A program made the translations under genes and the position numbers. From positions 117,533 to 181,532 of the forward strand of contig JASAMV010001731.1 of NCBI GenBank assembly GCA_030248065.1: 64,000 nucleotides of DNA, given 5' to 3'. The notes beneath the pieces are model-generated. The model worked only from the letters and a program-made list of their open reading frames with translations, searched no databases and had not been told where the DNA came from. This document shows positions 22,131-33,595 of the stretch, in pieces. The DNA comes from Rhynchonema sp. JSB1_4. Taxonomy: Eukaryota > Nematoda > Chromadorea > Monhysterida > Xyalidae. The stretch's first letter is position 1. Each line of letters opens with the position of its first letter.

Positions 22131-22734
22131 GTAATCAGTCTTCCATCAACCGGAAATAGCAAATCGTCAAAGCCCCATTCTCTTTCATTGCAATGCGGAG
22201 GAAGTGTAGGTAGCACTGACTGTCCAAGGCAGTGTAGTTCCTGGGGAGAAGGGTCCCCCAAAGGTACACTAATTTCCCCGACCAAGGTACACCAGTACAC
22301 TAATTTCCGCTCCGTGTCCAGTAATTTCCACAATTTTTGCCTAAAATAGGCCTTTTTAGGGCCTGAGCTCAAAGACCACCCTCACGCGACTGTTCAGTTT
22401 GTGAGCTGACTTGCAGTACATGATCCCTGCTATGAGCTTCAAATTCGAAATCATTTCAAAAGACTCGCGTGACCAGGCAGATCTGATCCCAAGGTCAGAT
22501 TCTTATTCAAGGTTCAAATCGAACAAAACGTGTGCAAAACGTGACACCTGCTAGTGGGCACATCATGGATGTCTTCGCTTGGTTTGACACGAAACATCAA
22601 CGACAAATAAAAAAGCTCAGGTACTTTTGGTTATGTTGGAATTTGTAGCCATTTTGTGACTTCCGGTTTTTAATATTTCGTTTTATCACCTGGGGTCATG
22701 TTATCCTGTCTTCAATGGGCATGACAACAGTGTT

Positions 22735-22963
22735 GTTGGGTGATATTTTCGAAACGGTGTAAAGGTCAGTTGGGTGTAGAGGTCGGTGGAAAGCTCGGTC
22801 GACAGCTCAGTGTGATAGACCTCGGTGTAAACTTGAAACATTCCACGTTCATAACAGGCAATGTTTCACGTTTACACCGAGCTACGCCGACCGAGCTTTC
22901 GACCGAACTTTACGCCGACCTTTACGCCCAACTGACCTTTACATCGTTTCGAAAATTCCACCC
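22735..22963. repeat. Foldback MITE, family A copy 2
   Basis: This is highly similar along its whole length to 3,185-3,410. The ends are GGGTGATATTTTCGAAACGG and the complement ending CCACCC. GTTGTT occurs directly on both sides and may be the target duplication. Confidence 0.85.
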
Positions 22964-23105
22964 GTTGTTGGAGCAAACATAGTCATTTTTTTCATTTCCA
23001 TTTCCGCGTGAAAGTGAATTCAAGTCCCAGGCTTTTCAGGCTCGTCAATACGTTCTCGTCTCAGCTAACGGTGTTCGAATTTGGACCACTGGCGCTTCAG
23101 TGTGG

Positions 23106-23487
23106 CAGTGGCGGATCCAGCGTTTGGCCAACGGTGGGGTCAAATCGAAAAAGTCATTTTCATCTGCAGTGCTTGTTCCATTTTTTAAAAGTCTTTTTTA
23201 TCCGCAGTGCTTGTTTAGAATTTCGCGGTTTTTTCCCCAAATATTACACAAAATGTGACAATGCGCGCGATGTCTGGGCACTTTTTACGTGTGCAAAAGC
23301 CAAAATTCATTGAAAATTGGTACATCTGACGCGCAAGGCACCCGTGTTTTGGACTTCTTCTGTAGCAGAGCAAAAATCCACCGATTTAAAGGCCTTTTTT
23401 CTTCTTGATTCCGAAACGGTGCCCCTTCAAGGGTTAAATGGAGCAAAGGCGGAGCCACGGACCCTGTGCCCCCTGGATCCGCCCTTG
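23106..23487. mobile_element. hAT-type MITE, TIR CAGTGGCGGATCCAG, copy 1
   Basis: The left end CAGTGGCGGATCCAG and right end CTGGATCCGCCCTTG form imperfect inverted repeats of a type common in hAT elements. The body includes AAAAGTCATTTT and CTTGTTCCA words shared with copy 2. The flanking 8-mers match poorly, so the duplication has decayed. Confidence 0.72.
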
Positions 23488-24005
23488 CTGCGGGGTTCAT
23501 CATCAGATTGTTCGAAGCGTTCGAACATGACACATCAACAGGTTGTACACCGCCCACACATCGATTATGGATTGGGTACCTAAAGCATCTGCTGCCGAAT
23601 GTTCAGTGTGCATGTGCAAGTGTGCCTCATACATACATGCCGCGAAAAGCCCATTCACAGGGGAGAGATAATTTTGAGACCAGCGGATGTTATTCACAAC
23701 GAAGATCTTTTATCAGGATTTTTGTTCAGGCAAGTTTACAATACTTGCTAATTTAATAATGTGGTCACCGGGGACGTCACACAGGTATAAGTACCATGAT
23801 GAACTATGTTTGAATGATAAAAATTTCTGCAATCTGGTAGGTACAGTATGGTGGTATCATCGTGTCAAAGGGACATACATACTTTCTCAAGCCAACAAAT
23901 CAGACCTTTGTTAAAAAAATGTATATTGAAAATTGGTAACATAAAAAGACATGTGTAATATTTTCGTAAATTGTGCCCAATTGTAAATTATATTTTTCGA
24001 ATATG

Positions 24006-27000
24006 TCACTCGTTGCCATCCCAAGTCGCATCCAACCGTTCATAGTACGCCCATCCCAGTGCCCCAATTGTAACAGTGCCCGAGTCAGCCATTGTGCTCG
24101 CTTTGACCGGTAGAAGTTGACAGGTGGAATTTGCCGCGTGCAGATTAAACCCCAGACATCCGTTAGCGGTCAGGCATTCGAATGCACAACTGTGAAATAT
24201 AGATTCTTGTATCGTTGCTTAGCCAAGTGATACAAGACAATAAGATTCAATAATGCGTGAATGCAACCAGTGGCGGATCAGCTGTTGGCCAAGGGAGGAG
24301 CCAAATCCAAAAAGTCATTTTTGTCTGGTACTTGTTCCATTGTTGAAAAGTCATTTTTATCCACGCGCTTTTTACACCAAATATAGTAAAAAAAGATGAC
24401 AATGCACGCGCAGCGCGCGAAAGTTTGCTCTTTTACGTACTCGAAAGCCAAATTTCATTGAAAATTGGGGGCATCTGACGCGCGAAGCGCGCATTCTTGG
24501 ACTTTTGAAGGGTGTGAGAGTGAAAATCGTGCGATATATAGGGGTCCTTTTTCCTTCTTCGTTCCGAAACGGCGGCCCCCCTGCAGGGCCAAACAGACCA
24601 AAGAGCGAGAGGGCATGGCCCCTGTGAGCGCCTGCATCCGCCCTTGGATACAGCACGTTATTTACCGTCGTTCGTCATCGGTGTATGTTTGACCCAACAT
24701 GGGTGCTTGCGATTGGTAATGCGTGTCAGGGCGCATCTTGTATCGCTGTCCGGGCACACCTGAGGCAGGAAAAGCTTTTGAGAAATGGACAATAAAATTT
24801 GCAAGAGTCCAAGAAATGTCTAACGTCGTTCGACAACGCATTGCATATCGGTTGTGGTCGTGCATGATTGCTCTGTGTTGATGTGCCAATTATTGGTGGG
24901 GTTATGTTCCAACCGAGAGCAGCCCTGTGCCCCAGCAATAATGTTACATTCGGAATTTCCAAAAAAAATCTGGGCTCGAAAATTATACTTGTACTCCATT
25001 GGGTGTCTCCACTCCGGGCAACGCAGGTCTAGCTTCTTGCTCGTATCCAGCTTGCACAGGTCCGTTTTCCGCTGCCCAATAAGTCTTGTTCATGGCAACG
25101 TCGTTCACCAGACCAAGCCAATATTTCTGACAATCTTTTCGCTTTTATGAACGTGTATTTTTATTAATAAAATAGTGATTTGAGTCCCACTTTTGTGTTC
25201 AACAGATTTGGAGTGACATCATTCAGTGTTTCATCTGTGTAAATATGCGCTGCCCTGTCTGCTTTGTTTGCATCCGCATCCACAAAACATTGATCTTGAT
25301 CCGGCGTGGCACTTGGCTGAGAAAGGTACGTAGTTTTTCAAAATTTTGCGTTACAAAAAGACAAAAAACTGAAAAAATAACAACACCGAAATGTAGAAAC
25401 AGCTGCTGCCCAATGGAATACCGTTCAGAGACTGACAGGTGGAGTTTTGTTGTTTGACAAGTTCTGAACAGAAAATAGCAATAATTTTTCCAATATCTTT
25501 TTTTGAAACTAAACCTCGGAACCTTTGACGATTTGATTTGGATGCTCGTGTATGGGGTACGGTGGATAGACACATGGTCCAGGTTGTGTCCAGTTGGACC
25601 AATCGGCCCACGTCATCATTGGGACATGCAGGCACGTGCGCTCGCGGTCATTTGGGGGTAGGACTTTCTCTGGGTCCTGCAATAGTTCAAAGGTAAAGGC
25701 GTTCCGCAGAATTTAGGCTCCGCGAGGGACCTACCAACAACCCGTTGCCGGTGACTCTAATGGGTGCCTTTACCCGCTGCAATTGCTGCTTCCCATTTAC
25801 CGACCCTTCTCAGGGATGGAAGGCTGGGTTGACCCACGACACCACTTTGATGTTGCTCCGTCCGCTGGGGGGTTGATCCCAGAACTAACCAGGCCAAACA
25901 CTGATTAGCCTGCCAGATCGGACGGGGTACACACGAGCAAACGTGGTAGTTGCTTACTTTGCCTGATTTGCCAAGGTGGATCAGAATGAAACATAAGAAA
26001 CCTTGCAATCAATAATGAGCTTGGTTCCGTTGGCGTACTGTGTCGACCACATGAAGTTTCCAACAATCGGTGGTGTCGTGTAGTAATAGTTGTAATCAGT
26101 AGGGTCGTTGAACCAGAAGTTGTAGCATGCTGAAACGTCAGACAGTGTATTATTGAGACGGTGTTTTCCACTGCCCGGGTATACAAAAAGTTCCATTTAC
26201 CCACTGATTATGGTCGATTATCCACCAAACTTTTCTTTACGGCACCATTGAAGGTTAAAAGTGAATAACTGCAGCACTCCTTCATGAGTCAGGCACTAGC
26301 AATGTTATTCAATGAAACATCACCGAACCGGGTTGACAGGCCACCATCGGTTCCCAAGTGTTTGGTGCGGTGCATTTTATTGTGTGTCGATGCAGGCCGG
26401 TCACAACGAAATAGTTGTCCCACGGATTGTCACACGAATACGTGATGTGTTGCTCGCCCGACTGTGTCACGAAAGGGATCATGTGAGATAGGGTCACACC
26501 GTAGGGCAGGGTGCTCGGGAGAGAAGGACAATCTGCAATTGTACTGGACTGAGCTGATGTTTCATTGGACGATGTCAAACTTGGTGATCGGATCAGATCA
26601 TTTGCCTTGCTGCTTTCACATTTAGACACTTAATGATGCCACTAATTGCGAGTGACATATAAGTTGGTCCAGGACCGCAACTGGACAAGCTTTGTGACTG
26701 TCTAAATTCGGCAACAGTAAACTACATCCGCATTATATCAAAAGCACAAGTAGCCAATGTGATCCGATCACCAAGTTTGATGTATTTGTAGAGCTTCGAC
26801 CCCCCGGGGTCCTACTTTTACTGTATTTGGACGGTGGAGAGTCGAGACCCTTAACCACTCCGAAAGCAGGCAAGTCGGAAGTCGCGCGATTGCTCGCGGC
26901 GAAAACCGAAGCGCCTCAGAATCGGGGGCACAGTTGGAACTCGGCTTGATCTCTTGTTGGACGGAATTGCATTTAATAAAGAAACTGTCTTGGTTACTTA

Positions 27001-29319
27001 TTGCCTAGGCGATGACTTATTGCGCATGGTTGGGTTTGGTTTTAAGAGACAAAAGTGGAAATGGAATGAATATGAGGTTTTATATTTTATTAAAAATAAG
27101 ATTTGTTAAATAAGGCAATGGGCGCGCGAGAGTGAGAGAAAAGCAAAGACTATAGGCGTGATCGCACCTAAGCGAGCACCATTTCCCGTGTTCTACGTCG
27201 TGGCTGATTGGGTTTGACAAAAGGGTCAACCACCGACGTAAAAGTCGAACACGTGCAATTTCGGAAATAGTAATGAGAACGGAGGAAATAGTGCTCGGGC
27301 CGTCTTTAAAGCGGCCCCGCCGCTATTGTTTTTTTGGTTTTCGACCTCGGTTTTTTCACTTATGTCGTTTGTTGGCATTGAGATCAAGAACATTAGTTTT
27401 GACGAACTTCACCAAAGTGACGACTACCCACCGAAATCGATCCGCCAAGATGGTCTATCGGGAACAAAACTGTCCGATATTGACGCACATTTGCACATGA
27501 TGATCAGGAATGACAAGAGAATTTCAAAATCACTGGGGCGTGAAATAGGCGGCGGGTTACGGTAGCCCGATAAAACATTAGCTCTTTTGTAAATAACAAA
27601 TGTTTTGTCAACCTACCGTAACGCGCCGCCTATACCACACCTCTGTGATTTGAATTTTGCTTTGGAAATCCTGATTTCCATGCACACATAGTGCGTCAAT
27701 ATTGGGATAGTTTGTTCCCGTGCGGCCATGTTGGTGGATCGATTTCGGTGGGTAATCGCCCTTTTGGTGAAGTTCGTCAAAACTAATGTTCTTGATCTCG
27801 ATGCCAACAAACGATATAAGTGAAAAAACCGAGGTAGAAAACCAAAAAACCATAGCGGCGGGGCTGCTTTAAATACTCGATCGCGTTTCATTTTCTCTTG
27901 TCGATCCATTACGGATTAATTACTATAAGATAATTAGACGGCTCTTACTTGTGATTGGTCAGAGAAAGATATTTGAATTTAGAGCAAAGAAATGACAATG
28001 ACAATGCAATAAAAGAGAATGGGTTACTGTAGACACAGGATCAAGCGCGGAAATTCAAATGGGCTAATCCCGAATCCCCACATATTCGATGTCCCATAGG
28101 CATTACACATTATTGGTGCTGCCGAGTCGCCAATGTGTCATCAACATTTCTGATGGAGAAACAGAATGGTCAATGTTGCTATGGGAAGCATTTGACTCCA
28201 ACTAAAAAAGGGCTGAGAAAGTCATCTGACCGATGACGACACACTGCTGTGTGCTGAATGATGCATCTGGCACGCACTCCTCGTTGGCCGCGCACGGGTT
28301 CGGCTCACATGGATGTGCACCTGTGCGTGAAACATCAGGATTGTACAATAATGGCACATCGCCGTTGCGTCCAAATTACGTAGACCGCAGTCCACCCTCT
28401 TTATAATGACCCTTGAATCCCCCATATGCAATATTGACCGATGCTCTGGTACCAATTCGCTGTTGATGTCCTACTGTGAAAATTGTTTTGAGACTGAAAA
28501 TGCCAGACTCATTTTCTCTTGTTGTTTACCTCAAAGTTTGATACCGGCACACAAGGTTACGTGTAAAAGTCGTCGATGTTCGAGTGCACGCCAAAGACCT
28601 TGTCGAACACACGCGCACTGCCGAGCACTGTCCAGGACCGTAGCGGGTTATTGACGAAGCTAACATTAATTGGCTGAAATATTGTAATCGAAATTATGGG
28701 TTTCTCACAATATCCACAATTTTGAAGAGCATTTGAAAGTGCAAGAATTCAAGTGCTGGTTTCAATCCCTGTCATCCTGCACTGCCGTGGAAAATGAGAA
28801 AACAACACGCACCAAATTCTCCGTGACAATTTTGAGAAGTGTGCGATTTCTAGTCGTGATCAGCCGTCCTTTGCCCAACGTACCACCCAGATTTGGACAA
28901 GTGTTGTTTGTCAACAGATATTTGGCCCCGGCCGCGTAGCACACGCCATCGTGATAGAATGCGTAATTGGACGGCAGCGCTGAGCACTCGGACTCAATTG
29001 CTGGCAAGGTAAACGGCATGTATAAACCCAAAGAGGCAGGAATGTCTTGTGAACCCACAGTATGCAACCTGTATGCACCCGTGTAACCTCAATCAATGTC
29101 CGAAAGTCAACCGACGACCAACCAATCACCTGATGCAAACAAAGTGCACATCATAACGGTGCACGCACAGGTATGGAGACTGCGCCAATCGGGCATGCTA
29201 TACGTGTGCACCACTACCCAAATAAGAAACCCAGTAGACTACAAAGTGACAAACTCACTCGCCAACACAACCGTTTGGGAGACGATTGATACGCAGATGG
29301 CGGCAAATAAGTTGCGCAT
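24006..29319 (-). CDS. Secreted CTLD-EGF-sushi2-CTLD-PAN lectin-type receptor
   Basis: Thirteen exons run from ATG at 29,319 to TGA at 24,006: about 29,319-29,259, 29,000-28,813, 28,673-28,561, 28,473-28,439, 28,320-28,231, 26,532-26,329, 26,129-26,002, 25,676-25,515, 25,316-25,191, 25,125-24,988, 24,924-24,825, 24,759-24,666 and 24,189-24,006. All phases agree and the sum is 540 codons plus stop. The order is a signal peptide (about 1-20, ending SQTVVLA), a divergent C-type lectin-like region (YHDGVCY, CPNLGGTL), an EGF-like segment (CEPNPCAANEEC), two sushi/CCP modules (the second ending WADWSNWTQPGPC), a second lectin-like domain (KYWLGLVND, NNWHINTEQSC) and a C-terminal PAN/apple domain (CAFECLTANGCLGFN). 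CTLD-EGF-CCP order recalls selectins, but no membrane anchor is seen. Canonical Ca2+-site motifs (EPN, QPD, WND) are not evident, so sugar binding is uncertain. The EGF looks short; an exon may be missed in the 1.7-kb intron 5, which holds foldback elements. Confidence 0.84.
24268..24646. mobile_element. hAT-type MITE, TIR CAGTGGCGGAT, copy 2
   Basis: It has the same layout and internal words as the copy at 23,106, with ends CAGTGGCGGATCAGC and GCATCCGCCCTTG. It lies in the last intron of the lectin gene. Confidence 0.72.
26576..26782. repeat. MITE with TIR TTGGTGATCGGATC, copy 1
   Basis: The left end AACTTGGTGATCGGATCAGA and right end TGATCCGATCACCAAGTTT are inverted copies about 170 bp apart in lectin intron 5. 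A second member is at 55,379-55,540. Confidence 0.65.
26786..26875 (-). repeat. tRNA-derived (Ser/Leu-like) SINE head
   Basis: On the minus strand an A-box-like GGAGTGGTTAAGGG is followed about 45 bases later by a degenerate B-box GGGTCGAAGCTC, with spacing typical of tRNAs with a long variable arm. The acceptor stem does not pair well, so I read a SINE or tRNA pseudogene, not a functional tRNA. Confidence 0.45.
27300..27875. repeat. Large imperfect palindrome in lectin intron
   Basis: The left arm from about 27,305 to 27,575 and right arm from about 27,605 to 27,875 are inverted, diverged copies (GGCCCCGCCGCTAT...TTCGACCTCGG against its complement). The turn contains ACATT...AATGT. The whole is a foldback transposon of about 570 bp. 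Open frames in both arms are shadows of the repeat. Confidence 0.82.
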
Positions 29320-29814
29320 ATTTCAAAGCAGAATTTATTTGAAGGCTCCGCCGGACAAGCCAACCGAAAATGAGGTAAATCCTGTAGTCTCCATCTGACG
29401 CAAACAGGGGCCTCCAATAACAACAAGGTGGTTAGCAACCAAACATGGTTGGTCTAATTCCACAAACTAACGCAGGTCAGGTTTAGGTCCCAGAAACAAA
29501 AACAAGTGCTATATGCATCTGGAAACCAAAGGACCACAACGCTGATTTCAGTAGCTTGGTATTGTTTCCACATGCTTACATACCTACAGTTTCATTTGTC
29601 AAATGTGATCAATTGCAGCAGGTAATTTACTGATGAGCTTTGCTCTCCAATGAGTGCGGTGCATTTCAGATGGCCATGGGCGCATGACTGTTTGCTTTCT
29701 CTTCAATGCACTTCTGGTCATAAAACAGTAACGAAACTATGAGAATAGAACTATTATGTAACTCGTATCTATACGGTAATTTATTTGCCACTTTTTCTGA
29801 TCGCAGTAGGTCTT

Positions 29815-30090
29815 TGATTGTTTATACATTATTTGACCTGGGCCCGATTTTTTAAATAATGTTTATCACCTCTAGATGCAATTTATTGGAAACACATTTT
29901 ATCAAACATGTGTTTTCATGGTTGCCTAAGCGAAAGAAAATCGTGCCATCGAAACATTTTTGGCTCTATTGTATCCAGCTACAAAAAATGTAACTGGGTG
30001 CAAAATTATTGTGGAAATTGGACTTACAATTGCTTGTAACTTTTGGCTACAATTTGTAAGTTTTTATTGTATGAAATAGAAAGTGCTCCC
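29815..30090. repeat. Dispersed repeat D, copy 1
   Basis: About 270 bp, from GATTGTTTATACATTATTTG to ATGAAATAGAAAGTG, reappear inverted at about 43,305-43,577 in kelch intron 1 with moderate divergence. Both contain CATGGTTGCCTAAGCGAAAG. Terminal structure is unclear. Confidence 0.75.
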
Positions 30091-30554
30091 AGCCCTCATT
30101 CTTGCTGACGACAGTCATCATAATTGAGCTTCGGCAACCGTTGGCGTGCCTCTGCTGTGTAATGCTTGAAACACGCACCATCGATGTAGGTGGTGGGTGG
30201 CGATGGGCTGCGATTGCAAATCTGTGCAGATCGAGCTACAGTAGAGTGGCCCTTTGATCTTTGGGCGAAAAACAATGGGAGCAGAATATCAATGAAGGAT
30301 GATTATCGGACAAGCTTCAGTTGTATATTCATCACTCGACGCCACAGTTGTGAATTCTTTAAAAAATGAATTAATGCTCTGGATATTAGCCAGATCAATT
30401 GAAGCTCATCTGGAAGACGTGTTCTTGAAGATGATTCCAATCCAAACACACTTGAGCTGCGCAACGCTGCACAGGCTTCATTGTTCACATTTCTAATTTG
30501 GCCACTGATTTCACCGACTTTCTCCCATCCACAATCATCATCCCACCATCACCC
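30091..30554. other. Upstream region of the Ly6 gene
   Basis: I see no gene. It presumably holds the promoter and 5' UTR of the Ly6-type gene; nothing in the sequence fixes the transcription start. Confidence 0.5.
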
Positions 30555-31165
30555 ATGTCACCCCCAATCGTCACTCTGCTGCTCGTTGTGCTCACGATGG
30601 CCATTGCTGCACAAGCAATCAAATGCTACTTCAACAACAACGGGAAGGATGAAACCAAAGAAGACTGTAAAATCTGCTTCAAGGTGGGTGCCAAGCGCCC
30701 TCCCACACCAGTTATGGGCTACGATAACGAACAAACCTTTATTCCTTTGAACCAAAATAATAGACGAAACAGAGCCGAGAAGGCGACAAAAAGTGTGCTG
30801 CATTCCAAAATCGAACAACTTTGTCATCATCATTGCAGAAGAATGGCGTGCCCGGTTGCCATAAACAACACAACTGTGAAAAATGGGAAGAAGACATGAA
30901 GAACAACAACCAAACAAACGAAGGAATCACCACGGTTAGTCAACAGCCAACTGTTGTGCAGTTCTGAATTTCATCACTAAAAAATCTGCTACAAAATTCC
31001 GCACCCACATTGAGATCCTTCATGGTCTCAAACTGGACTCCATTTCAGTTCGAGTGCTGTGAGAAGGACCTGTGCAACGCCGCAGCTGAAGAAGCTGTGA
31101 TCCCGAAAATTCTGATGGTGCTTGCGAGCTGTGTGATCCTGATCCATGGAAGTCTGATGAATTAG
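30555..31165 (+). CDS. Ly6/uPAR three-finger GPI-anchored protein
   Basis: Three phase-0 exons, 30,555-30,683, 30,839-30,934 and 31,049-31,165, give 113 residues. Residues 1 to about 21 are a signal peptide (LLLVVLTMAIAAQA). The mature domain has the cysteine layout of a Ly6/uPAR fold: IKCYF at the start, CKICFK, GCHKQHNC, and the closing CCEKDLCN that is diagnostic for the family. After the last Cys comes a spacer and a hydrophobic C-terminus (PKILMVLASCVILIHGSLM), as expected for GPI attachment. The protein is therefore probably on the outer face of the plasma membrane; nematode relatives modulate receptors or act in epithelia. The ATG at 30,555 is chosen because it begins the signal peptide. 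The partner is not predictable from sequence. Confidence 0.87.
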
Positions 31166-33595
31166 AAAATACTACTAAATCACCGTTCACATGAACAACT
31201 ATACACACATACATACATATCATTGTTTTTAGGCGATTGTGATTTGTGATTGAGCCTTCCCGGACACGCACCTGACCTATTCAACTCCACAGAAAACCGA
31301 CATCACATACAGTACTTGCTGTGCCACTAATGTAGAGCTTCCAAATCAAAAAATGAAACTGATCACACAAACTGATACGGATAAAAAATGCTCCTGAACC
31401 TGACTTCGCTGAATTCACACTGTTCGAACAAACGTTCTACATGCTCTTTTATGCGCCCGTTCTTTCAACCAAAAGCGCAATTCTCAGTCGACAAAGACAG
31501 TCTGGTCAAGTTCCACCACGTGGTTTTGCAATCAAATAAGCTGGCCTGCAAACGCGACGAGCAAAGTAGTCAAGTCGGCCGTTGCGTAGTCGAAGCTCAT
31601 GGTTTCGTCGGTGTCTTCAATGTCGGACACGTACATATAATGGTGACGTGTTTTGTCAAAATTATGTAGTCCAATCGAACCAAACAAATGCATGCAACCG
31701 GCTTAAGCTTTACGTTAATCGTGTATTTAGCTGCATAGGGTTCTACATTGCCATTGTAATTGTGCGACTTGGGTTCCCCAGCACAATTTCCTTTTAAGTT
31801 CGATCGTTCGATACCAGTCATGGTGACTTTACCGTCAGAAAACGCAACTTTAATGTGCCAAAATTGAGAAACCTGCTACGTAACGTGTGGTTTGATCTTC
31901 CCGTTTCACCACCGCAACTCGCACGCAATTTTTTCTTGTCAGCGCGCAAATGAGTCTTTGTCCCCCTTCCCTTATTTGTTTATTAAATTATGCGCCCATA
32001 ACCTTTGGATGATTGATCACTTGTGCCGGGGTCGGGACATGTGTTTGACCTAGAAAGCGCACTACCGACCAAACACTTGTGCGAAATTTGTCGTTATTTT
32101 TTGCGGATACAAAAAAGTTTGGCATCGCGTGTGTTCAGGTATGCACACAATCATGACGCAGTATTGTTGCGCAATGTTTGTTAAAAGTTGTATAAATGAT
32201 TTGAAACGAATTAGTCAGTCAGCACAGCAGCACACTGTTATTTCTTTACAATTGAAAAAATAGGTGCCTTTCCTGCGCGGTGATTTTTTGCCGCAAATTA
32301 TACTATTTTTTCTCAAAATCACATTCTTTTAGTTTTTATTTTTTATTCATGCCAAACGCAGCGTCACGGCAGTAATATAGACACAAAATCAAACAAAAAA
32401 TAAAATAAAATAAAACGCGTGTAATGGAGCAATCACTGAACGAGAAGCGTCGACGGCCGCAGTTGCACGAATACAGGATTTTGCACAGAATAAAAATAAA
32501 ATGAAAACAATAATGCGTAATTTTTTATACGACAAAAAATGCACGCATGTATCGTTTTATTAGTAATTAGGTACAGGTATACAAACTAATTTATAGAAAA
32601 TTAGCAGCTCGATTATTTCACAATAGATACCCGCGTAAGTAAAAACGCGAGCGTTTACACTGTACGTTCGGTCACATTAAAAATGCACAAAAATCTGGCT
32701 CCTCTGCTATGTTGAACCTTGGCTCATACGAGACCGGGCTCAGATGCATAAGTGGCTAAAATGTTTCCGAGACTTGATTTTAGTCTAGTAGGAACCACTT
32801 GATTTTGATCTGGTAGGAACCAATGCTTGAAATGAGGGGTGAGAGTAGATGCCGTTAACGTCTGCGATAATGCTTACTAATGACAGAATCGCTATCCTAA
32901 AATAGAATACCTACAAAAATAAAAAATGGAAAATGAACAAAAATTGATGAAATGCCCACTATGCACATCGCAAACCGTTCAAACGACTAGTTTTATATAT
33001 GTTGAAGCATAACAGAAAAAAATGTAAAAATATTATGTTCAACATATATGATTTAGAAAAGAATACACAAAAATACTAACTTCTGTCACACAAATGCATG
33101 TTAATGCAGTTATTAAAATGAAAATGATACTGCCGTTCAATAAATGGCACAGTTATTTACAGTCCATTGCAGGAAATTTAACAGACCGAAAATACGATAA
33201 CACTAAAATCTACAAAAAATATTATTTACAAATCTCAAATTCTGAAAGCACAGTAGTACGGGTGCTGCACTTTGGTCTGTTAGCTGTATATTGCACATCA
33301 ACATGACAACAAAAAATAAAATTAAAAAAACAAAATAATCGTTCTATAACTCCTGTGATATGCGATTCCTGATCGATACACACGAATATACTAAAAAGAA
33401 ATTTAATGCAAATGGATTTAACAAGTGGAAAAGAAAAAGAAAATACAAGATTTGTATATTTGAAATGCAACATGAGATACAAGGAAAACGTAAAGGAATG
33501 TCAGCGAAGGTGTTTAAAAGTGAGAGCAGAGCGAAAAACGAAAAAAAACGACAAACAACAATGATAAAATATAATAATATTTTTAAAGGCTTGCT
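31166..33595. other. Intergenic, AT-rich, one doubtful minus-strand frame
   Basis: From 31.85 to 33.6 kb I see only AT-rich noncoding DNA. At about 31,820-31,460 minus-strand frames read like protein (one segment has DIEDTDETMSFDYATADL), and an intron could join them. There is no domain or start that I trust, so I leave it uncalled. Confidence 0.45.

Larger units (their letters stand above)
22131..24005. other. Repeat-rich intergenic stretch
   Basis: It holds an isolated left end of family B (CAGTGTAGTTCCTGG at 22,231) with no right end found, the second foldback family A copy, and a CAGTGGCGGATCCAG element. I see no gene. Confidence 0.6.

Noticed and set aside
27326..27853. Similar open frames on both strands
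   Set aside because: They are the two arms of one inverted repeat, so the resemblance comes from the palindrome.
30558..30917. 119-codon minus-strand frame
   Set aside because: It is antisense to the Ly6 exons, whose CCxxDLCN motif and signals are decisive.
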